Shown: one piece after another, positions 1 through 5,753 of the stretch | Position numbering within the stretch: the first letter of the stretch is position 1 | How the letters are laid out: each line of letters begins with the position of its first letter | From: Betaproteobacteria bacterium | Lineage (GTDB): Bacteria > Pseudomonadota > Gammaproteobacteria > Burkholderiales > SG8-39 | Assembly (NCBI GenBank): GCA_009693345.1 | Contig: SHXL01000138.1 | Coordinates: 1-7,262 of the forward strand | Reading direction: 5' to 3' | Length of the DNA stretch: 7,262 nucleotides | Translations under genes and position numbers: made by a program | The notes under the pieces: generated by a model | The model's input: only the letters and a program-made list of their open reading frames with translations | Database searches by the model: none | What the model was told of the DNA's origin: nothing

Positions 1-89
1 AAGTAACCGAAGCTCAAGGCGAGGAACAGCAGCGTGAAGGAAATCTGGATGCCGATGAAAATCGCACCCAGCATCACGATCAGCATCAC
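1..89. repeat. Left copy of an 89-bp perfect direct repeat (other copy 451-539)
   Basis: Bases 1-89 are identical to 451-539 and diverge at 90 versus 540 (g versus c). The left extent is unknown because the window ends. The offset of 450 bases is an exact multiple of three, so the dctM frame stays open through it. Both junctions lie where the protein reads VMLIV, once at the N-terminus (residues 10-14) and once after IPPS (160-164). Short homology between these two places could explain either a misassembly or a recombination event. Confidence 0.97.
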
Positions 90-566
90 GGATGGCGGGA
101 TCAGGATGCCGAGGGTGCCGCCGGCGGTGATGGCGCCGGCGGCGAGTTTCGCGTCGTAGCCCGTCTTGATCATGACGGGCGCCGCCATGATGCCGAGCAC
201 CGTCACCGCCGCGCCCACGATCCCGGTGGCCATGGCGAATATCGTCGAGGTAACGATGACCACGATGTAGAGCGAGCCCCGCACCGGCGCCAGCATCATG
301 CGCAAGGCGGAAAAGAGCCGCTCCATGAGGCCCGCCTGCTCGGTGAGGTAGCCCATGAAGATGAAGAGGGGCACCGCGGCGAGCACCTCCTCCTTCATCA
401 GCCCGATGGTCTGGAAGTAGGCCAGATCGAACACCACCTTGCCCAGGGCGAAGTAACCGAAGCTCAAGGCGAGGAACAGCAGCGTGAAGGAAATCTGGAT
501 GCCGATGAAAATCGCACCCAGCATCACGATCAGCATCACCAGACCGAGCAGGATCTCGGTGGTCAT
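1..566 (-). CDS. dctM: TRAP transporter large permease subunit DctM (partial, 3' end missing, abnormal)
   Basis: This is the large membrane subunit of a TRAP (tripartite ATP-independent periplasmic) transporter, the ion-coupled channel part that moves the ligand handed over by DctP across the inner membrane. The frame starts at ATG 566 and stays open to the left edge (188 codons). It shows very hydrophobic segments and family motifs: PLFIFMGYL (residues 67-74), GIVGAAVTVLG (115-125) and GGTLGILIPPS (149-159). Its start overlaps the dctQ stop in an ATGA, implying translational coupling. The oddity comes after IPPSVMLIV. DctM proteins normally continue there with a Y-G-rich stretch, but here the sequence returns to MLGAIFIGIQISF, which is the protein's own residues 15-27. 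The last 89 bases of the partial gene are an exact copy of its start, 450 bases (150 codons) away. The family call is firm; the sequence below about position 89 is not trustworthy as normal dctM. Confidence 0.9.
   Translation of the reverse strand, partial: MTTEILLGLVMLIVMLGAIFIGIQISFTLLFLALSFGYFALGKVVFDLAYFQTIGLMKEEVLAAVPLFIFMGYLTEQAGLMERLFSALRMMLAPVRGSLYIVVIVTSTIFAMATGIVGAAVTVLGIMAAPVMIKTGYDAKLAAGAITAGGTLGILIPPSVMLIVMLGAIFIGIQISFTLLFLALSFGY
451..539. repeat. Right copy of the 89-bp direct repeat, inside the dctM N-terminal region
   Basis: This copy sits in its expected place. It encodes residues 10-39 of DctM and is followed by the start codon and the dctQ overlap. It is therefore probably the genuine locus, and the copy at 1-89 the misplaced or duplicated one. 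There are no inverted-repeat ends and no transposase nearby, so it is not an insertion sequence. Confidence 0.95.
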
Positions 567-1114
567 AGCTCGATCTTCTCTTTGTGCTTGAGCACGATGC
601 CGGTGCGCGCGGCATAGAAGCTCTTGATCAGCTCGGAGACGCCCTGCAGCAGCAGCAGCACGCAGGTCAGCGGCACCACCGCCTTGAAGGGCCACAGGAT
701 GGGCCGCCACGCCGTCTGTTCGGAGGTCTCGTTGATGGTGTAGGCGTACCACGCCTCGCTCCAGCTTGCCGCGAAGAGCATGACGATCGAGGGGAAAAAG
801 AACACGATGTACGAGATCGAGTCCACCACTCCACGCGTGCGGTCCGACCATTTCTCGTAGAAAAAATCGGTGCGGATATGCGCGCCCTTGTACAGCGCGT
901 AGGCGGAGCCAAGCATGAAGATCGTGCCGTAAAGCATGTAGGTGACGTCGAAGGACCAGAGCGTCGGCGCATTGAAGGCGTAGCGCGCGACCACCTCGTA
1001 GCCTACCGCCAGCACCAGCGGCACGTTCAGCCACGCCACCCAGACTCCGGTCGCGTCGGTGAATTTGTCGATGATCCGCACCAGGCGGATGTGGCCGGCA
1101 ACCGCTTCAGTCAT
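563..1114 (-). CDS. dctQ: TRAP transporter small permease subunit DctQ
   Basis: This is the small inner-membrane subunit of the TRAP transporter, which partners DctM and helps dock the ligand-loaded binding protein. The 183-residue product is normal in size and has four predicted membrane segments (about 22-42, 55-75, 97-118 and 140-163). It carries the family signature EVVARYAFNAPTLWSFD (40-56) followed by SAYALYKGAHIRTDF (70-84). The ATG at 1114 is preceded by an AAGG about 8 bases upstream, a weak but acceptable ribosome site. The stop overlaps the dctM start by 4 bases. It follows dctP after 70 bases that contain a strong terminator, so transcription of dctQM probably depends on readthrough, since I see no clear separate promoter in the gap. 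Subunit identity is clear, but the ligand cannot be read from this protein. Confidence 0.95.
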   Translation of the reverse strand: MTEAVAGHIRLVRIIDKFTDATGVWVAWLNVPLVLAVGYEVVARYAFNAPTLWSFDVTYMLYGTIFMLGSAYALYKGAHIRTDFFYEKWSDRTRGVVDSISYIVFFFPSIVMLFAASWSEAWYAYTINETSEQTAWRPILWPFKAVVPLTCVLLLLQGVSELIKSFYAARTGIVLKHKEKIEL

Positions 1115-1140
1115 GGGAAGAACCTTGATTCACACTATGC

Positions 1141-1166
1141 AAAAAAAAGGGGGCGTCGCCGCCCCC
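1141..1166 (-). terminator. Intrinsic terminator between dctP and dctQ
   Basis: Read on the minus strand, a 7-bp GC-only stem (GGGGGCG paired with CGCCCCC) closes a GCGA loop, a stable GNRA tetraloop, and is followed directly by eight T residues (1148-1141). It starts 18 bases after the dctP stop codon. As it lies inside a transporter gene set, it probably acts as a partial terminator that lowers dctQM expression relative to dctP. On the plus strand the A-run precedes the stem, so it should work only for minus-strand transcripts. Confidence 0.9.
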
Positions 1167-1184
1167 CCCTCTCACCTTGCCCGG

Positions 1185-2330
1185 TTACTTCTTCTTCGCT
1201 TCGGCCTTGGCCGCGGCCGGCTTGGCGGCGCCCTCGGGCCAGTAGTAGTTCGCCGCGAACGAGTACGGCGGGAACATGTAGCGCTTGGCAGGCACCACCT
1301 TGGCCGCGTACGCGCGCTGCGACTCGTAGACTTTCTTGAAGGTCGCCGACTTGGCCGAGTTCTCGGCCGCGACCTCGTCCCAGGCCTTGAGCGAAGCGAT
1401 CAGGATGTCAGGCGGCGTGCGGCGGATCTGCACGCCATGCTTCTTGACCATCTCCTCCATCGCCTCGGCGTTCTGCAGCTGCCATTTGGTGAGCCAGGTA
1501 ATAAACGTGTCCTTGACGGCGGAGTTCACGGCTTCCTGTTGTTGCGGCGAGAAGCCCTTCCACACGTCCAGGTTGAAGCCGAACTCGCCGACGGAATTGT
1601 TCTCGTGCATGCCGGGCGTGTAGTGGTACTTGAAGACGCCCGGAAGCCCCAGGCGCAGGTCCTCGACGCCGCCGACCCATTCGGCGCAGTCGATCACGCC
1701 ACGCTGCGCCGCCGGCACGATCTCGCCGCCCGGCAGGTTGACGACGGCCTGGCCGAGCTTGGCGTAGACCTCGGCATTGAGGCCGGTCTGCCGGCACTTC
1801 ATGCCCTTGAAATCGGCCACGCTCTTCAGCGGCTTCTTGAACCAGCCCAGCGCCTGCGGGCTCGAGGGCTGCGCGGGCCACACGATGACGTTCAGCTTGA
1901 GCTCGTTCTGGTAGAAATCGCGCCACATCTCCAGGCCGCCGCCGACGTAAAGCCAGCCCAGCCAATCCATGTGGTCCATGCCGAAGGGGCCACCCGGAGG
2001 CCCGGCGAACAACGCCGCCGCCGGGCTCTTGCCGACCCAGTAGTATGAAATCGAGTGCCAGCCGTCGATTACCTTCTTGTTGGTGGCGTCGAGAACTTCG
2101 AACGGCGGCACGACCTGCCCCGCGGCCATGGTCTCGATCTTGATCGATCCTCCCGTGAGCTTTTCGATGCGCTCGGTGATGCCCTTGAAATGATCCTGAA
2201 TCGTCAGGCTGGCGGGCCAGCTCCCCTGCATCTTGAGGTTCTTGACCGCCGGCGCTTGCGCGGCGGCACCCTGGCTGAAGGCTGCGGCGACTGCGATCGA
2301 AACGGCGACGGCGATTCTGTGCTTGCGCAT
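1185..2330 (-). CDS. dctP: TRAP transporter substrate-binding protein DctP (TakP-like)
   Basis: This periplasmic solute-binding protein captures an organic acid and delivers it to the DctQM membrane complex. The 381-residue precursor opens with a Sec signal peptide (RKH, a hydrophobic core at about 6-18, likely cleavage after AAA at 22-24). The fold is that of the DctP family: GMKCRQTG (177-183) contains the Arg (R180) that in the family forms the salt bridge to the ligand carboxylate. GVIDCAEWVGG (211-221), followed by KYHYTPGMHE, resembles the TakP-type group known for 2-oxo-acid or carboxylate ligands; the exact ligand is inference only. The C-terminus ends in an Ala/Lys-rich tail (from about 368) that is probably unstructured. 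I chose ATG 2330 because an AGGGG at 2339-2343 sits 8 bases upstream and the signal peptide begins there; ATG 2363 would add 11 residues before it. The gene lies 86 bases after the hydrolase gene and 18 bases before a strong terminator. Confidence 0.95.
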   Translation of the reverse strand: MRKHRIAVAVSIAVAAAFSQGAAAQAPAVKNLKMQGSWPASLTIQDHFKGITERIEKLTGGSIKIETMAAGQVVPPFEVLDATNKKVIDGWHSISYYWVGKSPAAALFAGPPGGPFGMDHMDWLGWLYVGGGLEMWRDFYQNELKLNVIVWPAQPSSPQALGWFKKPLKSVADFKGMKCRQTGLNAEVYAKLGQAVVNLPGGEIVPAAQRGVIDCAEWVGGVEDLRLGLPGVFKYHYTPGMHENNSVGEFGFNLDVWKGFSPQQQEAVNSAVKDTFITWLTKWQLQNAEAMEEMVKKHGVQIRRTPPDILIASLKAWDEVAAENSAKSATFKKVYESQRAYAAKVVPAKRYMFPPYSFAANYYWPEGAAKPAAAKAEAKKK

Positions 2331-2365
2331 GTGGATTTCCCCTTGTTTGAACCTGCCGTACATTA

Positions 2366-2379
2366 CGCCCTTTCGGGCG
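2366..2379 (-). other. Small GAAA-loop hairpin in the hydrolase-dctP gap
   Basis: The 86-base gap between the hydrolase stop and the dctP start holds a 5-bp stem (CGCCC with GGGCG) closed by GAAA on the minus strand. No T-run follows it, so it is not a good terminator. It could be an mRNA stability or processing element in a transcript running from the hydrolase gene into dctP, or chance in GC-rich DNA. I found no convincing -35/-10 pair in this gap. Confidence 0.25.
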
Positions 2380-2416
2380 GGAAGCGCAATGCCTCGATGG
2401 GCAGCCCGCCGTTCGC

Positions 2417-3199
2417 CTAGTCCAGTCGCGCGACGATGCCGTGCAGGGCGGCGGCGGGTGCGGGATAGCGCTCCATCACCAGCGGATCGTGACCGGGAAT
2501 GATGTGCGCGGGCGAGTCGGCGAGTGCACGCAGCCTGTCGTAGCCCTCGACCATGTCGGTCACGCTGTAGACGATCGGAAACGGCCGGACCTGCTCCATA
2601 TTGGCGTAAAAGTGCGAGGCATCCGAGGCGATCACCACCCGGCCGCGCCGTGTCGCCACGCGGACCACCTGCAGGCCCATGGTATGGCCGCCGATCAGGT
2701 GCAGCGAGATCCCGGGCGCGATCTCGGCGTCGCCGTCGTGGAAACGGACCCGGCCCGCATACACGCGGCGCACCATGCCGACCACATCCTCGACCTCGTA
2801 GGCACCGCCGAATACAGGCTGGCCCATGTGCCGCCCGGTCGCATAGTTCATCTCCAGATCCTGGAGATGAAACGTCGCCGCAGGAAACAGATCGAAATTG
2901 CCGATGTGATCGTAGTGCAGGTGCGTGACGACCACGTCCTTGATTTTCGTCGCATCAGCGCCCAGGAGCCTCAAACCCTCCGTCGGGCAGCGAATATGAT
3001 CGCGTTGGCGCTTGGCCGCCATGGGGGCCGAGAAACCCGTATCGACGACGATCTCGCGCCCCGCGCCGCGAATCAGCCAGACGAAGTAGTCGAGCGGCAT
3101 CGGGCCGTCATGAGGATCGCCGCCGATGAAGTTCTCGGACGCGCGCCGCGCATGGTGCGCGTACTTGATGGCGTAGACCTCGTACTGCGGACCGTTCAT
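2417..3199 (-). CDS. Metallo-beta-lactamase-fold hydrolase, AHL-lactonase-like family
   Basis: This is a 260-residue zinc-dependent hydrolase, probably cytoplasmic as there is no signal peptide. The complete dinuclear metal set is visible: T-H-L-H-Y-D-H (H93, H95, D97, H98), GGHTMG (H172), ASDASHFY (D193) and IIPGHDP (H237). The layout and length match the group commonly labelled N-acyl homoserine lactonase family (AiiA-like). In AiiA the residue three places after the bridging Asp is a catalytic Tyr (DASY); here it is His196 (DASH), so quorum-sensing lactonase activity should not be assumed. Lactones or other esters are equally possible. The ATG at 3199 overlaps the tyrS stop as ATGA, indicating translational coupling to tyrS. 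A TRAP transporter for a carboxylate follows on the same strand, which fits a uptake-plus-hydrolysis pairing but does not prove it. The family is certain; the substrate is unknown. Confidence 0.93.
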   Translation of the reverse strand: MNGPQYEVYAIKYAHHARRASENFIGGDPHDGPMPLDYFVWLIRGAGREIVVDTGFSAPMAAKRQRDHIRCPTEGLRLLGADATKIKDVVVTHLHYDHIGNFDLFPAATFHLQDLEMNYATGRHMGQPVFGGAYEVEDVVGMVRRVYAGRVRFHDGDAEIAPGISLHLIGGHTMGLQVVRVATRRGRVVIASDASHFYANMEQVRPFPIVYSVTDMVEGYDRLRALADSPAHIIPGHDPLVMERYPAPAAALHGIVARLD

Positions 3200-4386
3200 G
3201 TGAACTTGATCCGGGCGATTTTCAGCTTGCCGACCTGAACGAGGCAGGTTTCTCCCGTCGCGAACACCCTCTTTCGATCTGCAAGGCGCTCGCCATTGAC
3301 CTTCACGCCGCCTTGAGCGATTAGCCGCTCTGCGTCCGACGAGCTGCTTGCCAGGCCAGCTTGCTTCAAGACCTGGGTCGAGACCATCGGACCCTTCAGG
3401 CTCTGTTCCGGGATGTCCGTCGGCAGCGCCCGATCCCTGAAACGCGCGTTGAAATCGTGAGCAGCAGCCTCGGCAGCCGCCTTGCCGTGGAAACGCTCGA
3501 CGATCTCCTTTGCGAATTCGAATTTCACCTCGCGTGGATTTTCTCCGCCCGCCACGGCCTGTTTCTTCGCGGCAATCGTTTTCAGATCCTGGAACGAAAG
3601 CAGATCCATGTAGCGCCACATGAGCTGGTCCGAGATGCGCATCAGCTTGCCGAAGATTTCCTGCGCCGGCTCGGTGATGCCAATGTAATTGCCCAGCGAC
3701 TTCGACATCTTCTCCACGCCGTCGGTACCCTCCAGCAACGGCATGGTCAAGATGCACTGCGGTTCCTGGCCGTAATCGCGCTGCAACTCGCGCCCGACCA
3801 GCAGGTTGAATTTCTGGTCGGTGCCGCCAAGCTCCACGTCCGCCTTCATCGCCACCGAGTCGTAGCCCTGCATCAGCGGATAGAGCAGTTCGTGCACCGC
3901 GATCGGCTGCCCGGCCTTGTAGCGCTTGGAAAAGTCGTCGCGCTCCAGCAGCCGCGCGAGTGTGTAGCGCGACGCGAGCCGCACCATGCCCTCGGCGCCC
4001 AGCTTGTCCGACCACTCCGAGTTGAACATCACCAGGGTCTTGTCGGCGTCGAGGATCTTCGACATCTGCGCGCGGTAGGTTTGCGCGTTGGCCAGGATCT
4101 GCTCGCGCGACAGCGGCGGGCGCGTCTGGTTCTTGCCGGTCGGATCGCCGATCATCCCGGTGAAATCGCCGATCAGGAACTGGATCTGGTGCCCCAGGTC
4201 CTGGAAGTGGCGCAGCTTGTTGATCACCACGGTGTGGCCGAGGTGCAGATCGGGCGCGGTCGGATCGAGGCCGAGCTTGACCCTGAGCACGCGCCCGGTC
4301 TTGAGTTTCCTGACCAATTCTTCCTCGACGATCAGCTCGTCGCAGCCTCGTTTGATGCGTGCCAGCGCTTCGGTAACGTCCATCAT
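3196..4386 (-). CDS. tyrS: Tyrosyl-tRNA synthetase
   Basis: This essential cytoplasmic enzyme attaches tyrosine to tRNA-Tyr using ATP. The 396-residue product has the class I signatures: HLGH (48-51, the HIGH motif) within LGLDPTAPDLHLGHT, and KMSKS (226-230). GGTDQKFNLLVGRE (187-200) belongs to the tyrosine and tRNA-binding core. The C-terminal part (about 336-396, including AERLIAQGGVKVNGE) is an S4-type RNA-binding domain. ATG codons at 4386 and 4383 are adjacent; I chose the first. A GGGAAG lies about 10 bases upstream. A TTG at 4419 could extend the frame by 11 residues, but those are not family-like. On the minus strand a TAGAAT at 4428-4423, about 37 bases before the start, could be a -10 box, though without a good -35. 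The stop overlaps the hydrolase start by 4 bases, so the downstream gene shares its transcript. Confidence 0.98.
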   Translation of the reverse strand: MMDVTEALARIKRGCDELIVEEELVRKLKTGRVLRVKLGLDPTAPDLHLGHTVVINKLRHFQDLGHQIQFLIGDFTGMIGDPTGKNQTRPPLSREQILANAQTYRAQMSKILDADKTLVMFNSEWSDKLGAEGMVRLASRYTLARLLERDDFSKRYKAGQPIAVHELLYPLMQGYDSVAMKADVELGGTDQKFNLLVGRELQRDYGQEPQCILTMPLLEGTDGVEKMSKSLGNYIGITEPAQEIFGKLMRISDQLMWRYMDLLSFQDLKTIAAKKQAVAGGENPREVKFEFAKEIVERFHGKAAAEAAAHDFNARFRDRALPTDIPEQSLKGPMVSTQVLKQAGLASSSSDAERLIAQGGVKVNGERLADRKRVFATGETCLVQVGKLKIARIKFT

Positions 4387-4436
4387 GCGTGCTACACTTC
4401 CCAGGTCTCTGAATAACAAGGGATTCTAGCCGATCC
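4387..4436. promoter_or_regulatory. Divergent intergenic region of tyrS and the M23 peptidase gene
   Basis: Only 50 bases separate the two divergent start codons, so the two promoters must overlap each other or extend into coding sequence. The best element is TAGAAT on the minus strand (4428-4423), a 5 of 6 match to the sigma-70 -10 box in the correct place for tyrS. No matching -35 is evident 16-18 bases further up, where the 15-base tandem repeat begins. I could not assign a plus-strand promoter. Confidence 0.4.
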
Positions 4437-5753
4437 ATGGGGGTGGACGTGCGGAGGGAGGACGTGCGGAGGGAGGACGTGCGGGGAGACGACAGGCAGG
4501 GGGTACCGCTTCGGCGCGCCGCGTTGCTCGCGGTGTTCGCGCTCTCGAGCGCGCTCGCCGCGGTGGCCACCATCGTGCCCTCCACCGACGCGGAGTTGCT
4601 GCTCGCCAAGGTGGCGGTGCCCGAGCCGGTCGCGATCCGCCTGGATGAGGCGCTGCTGCCGGCACCGTCCACGTTTGTGCGCGAGGACCGACTGCAGCGC
4701 GGCGACACCTATCAGGGCCTGTTTGCGCGCCTTGCCATCGGCGAATCCGATGCCCAGCTGCTGCTGCGCCAGCGCTCGCTGCGCTCGCTGCGCCCGGGCA
4801 CCATCGTGACCGCCGAAGTGCGCAGCGGAAAGGACCACGAGGGCGAGCTGGTCTGGCTCGGCTTTCTCGCCGCGCGCGACGTTTCAGTCAGGATCGAACG
4901 CGTCGGCCAGGGCCTGGTCGCCAGCGAGCAGCGCGCGCAAATCGTGACGCGCAGCGTGCTGAAATCCGCGGTCATCCGGTCGTCGCTGTTCGCGGCCAGC
5001 GACGCCGCCGGCATCCCGGACGCGGTCGCGATCCAGCTTGCCGACGTGTTCGGCAGCGATATCGATTTCCACCGTGAATTGCGCCAGGGAGACCGTTTCT
5101 CGGTGCTCTACGAAATGCACTGGGTCGACGGCCGGCCGCTGCGCGCGGGGCAGGTGCTCGCCGCCGAATTCACCAACCAGGGCCGCAGGTATCGCGCGCT
5201 GCGCTACGCCGACAACTATTACGCCGCCGACGGCAGGAACATGCGCAAGGCGCTGCTGCGCTCGCCGCTGGAGCTCACCCGCGTCAGTTCCGGATTCGGC
5301 ATGCGCATGCATCCGCTGCACAAAGCGTGGCGTGTGCACCAGGGCGTGGACTATGCGGCCCCCGCCGGCACCAGGGTTCGCGCGGTGGGCGACGGCATCG
5401 TCGAGTTCGCCGGCCGTCACGGCGGTTACGGCAACCTGGTCATCATCCGCCACGACAGCCGTGTTGCCACCTTCTATGCGCACCTAAAAGCGTTCGGGCG
5501 CGGCATCCGCGCAAGCACCCGCGTCGCGCAGGGCGATACCGTCGGCCTGGTCGGCCAGACCGGATGGGCGACCGGGCCGCATCTGCACTATGAATTCCGC
5601 GTCGCCGGGGCTGCGCGCAATCCGCTCTCCGTTCCGCTGCCCGCCGGAACGCCGGTGGCGCGCCACGACATGGACGCCTTTCGCGCGCGCGCGCAGGGGC
5701 TGGGGGCGCAGCTCGATCTGCTTGCGAACAGCCAGGTTGCCGCACTAGAGTGA
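4437..5753 (+). CDS. M23 family peptidoglycan DD-metalloendopeptidase (MepM-like)
   Basis: This zinc peptidase is predicted to cut peptide cross-links in peptidoglycan and so open the wall for growth. The 438-residue product is close in size to MepM. An N-terminal charged stretch is followed by one hydrophobic segment (about 28-47), a signal anchor or signal peptide that places the rest in the periplasm. Residues about 80-130 (DRLQRGDTYQGLFARLAI) resemble the LysM-like domain of such enzymes, and 180-265 (SSLFAASDAAGIPDAVAIQLADVFGSDIDF, split by the fold, then EFTNQGRRYRALRY) the Csd3/MepM middle domain. The LytM/M23 catalytic domain covers about 280-400 with HQGVD (H301, D305), YAHL (H348) and HLHYEF (H382, H384), so the zinc and catalytic residues are all present. 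The start is uncertain: ATG 4437 has a poor ribosome site, while in-frame GTG codons at 4464 and 4479 each have GGAGG exactly 6 bases upstream, giving 429 or 424 residues with the membrane segment intact. The stop overlaps the anmK start as GTGA. Confidence 0.94.
   Translation: MGVDVRREDVRREDVRGDDRQGVPLRRAALLAVFALSSALAAVATIVPSTDAELLLAKVAVPEPVAIRLDEALLPAPSTFVREDRLQRGDTYQGLFARLAIGESDAQLLLRQRSLRSLRPGTIVTAEVRSGKDHEGELVWLGFLAARDVSVRIERVGQGLVASEQRAQIVTRSVLKSAVIRSSLFAASDAAGIPDAVAIQLADVFGSDIDFHRELRQGDRFSVLYEMHWVDGRPLRAGQVLAAEFTNQGRRYRALRYADNYYAADGRNMRKALLRSPLELTRVSSGFGMRMHPLHKAWRVHQGVDYAAPAGTRVRAVGDGIVEFAGRHGGYGNLVIIRHDSRVATFYAHLKAFGRGIRASTRVAQGDTVGLVGQTGWATGPHLHYEFRVAGAARNPLSVPLPAGTPVARHDMDAFRARAQGLGAQLDLLANSQVAALE
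4446..4490 (+). repeat. 15-bp tandem repeat (3 copies) with repeated SD/GTG modules
   Basis: Three consecutive 15-base units begin at 4446, 4461 and 4476. The first two are identical (gacgtgcggagggag); the third differs in its last part. In the frame of the M23 gene they encode DVRRE, DVRRE and DVRGD near the N-terminus. Each of the first two units supplies a GGAGG (4453-4457, 4468-4472) placed 6 bases before the GTG of the next unit (4464, 4479). The repeat may therefore be a set of ribosome entry sites rather than, or as well as, protein sequence. It also lies upstream of tyrS on the other strand, where it could affect that promoter. Confidence 0.9.

Noticed and set aside
1..539. Insertion sequence or other mobile element explaining the 89-bp repeat
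   Set aside because: The sequence between the copies is normal dctM coding sequence, with no transposase, terminal inverted repeats or target duplications.
584..1339. 251-residue plus-strand open frame opposite dctQ and the dctP end
   Set aside because: It has no family features, is rich in Arg, His and Pro, and lies antisense to well-supported genes; it also runs through the terminator hairpin.
1059..2048. 329-residue plus-strand open frame opposite dctP
   Set aside because: It is the mirror of a strongly recognised binding protein, and its Leu/Arg/His-rich composition is typical of antisense frames in GC-rich DNA.
2331..2363. ATG 2363 as the dctP start
   Set aside because: It would put 11 polar residues before a clean signal peptide; ATG 2330 has AGGGG at the right distance.
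3361..4416. 351-residue plus-strand open frame opposite tyrS
   Set aside because: tyrS on the other strand has all synthetase motifs; this frame has none of its own.
4387..4419. TTG start at 4419 extending tyrS by 11 residues
   Set aside because: The extra residues are not family-like, and a ribosome-site-like GGGAAG lies properly before the ATG pair at 4386/4383.
2417..4708. A 763-residue minus-strand open frame that could be read as a large fusion ending in the hydrolase
   Set aside because: Its first part runs through tyrS in a different frame and has the Arg/Ala-rich composition of a GC-rich shadow. The real hydrolase begins at ATG 3199, overlapping the tyrS stop.
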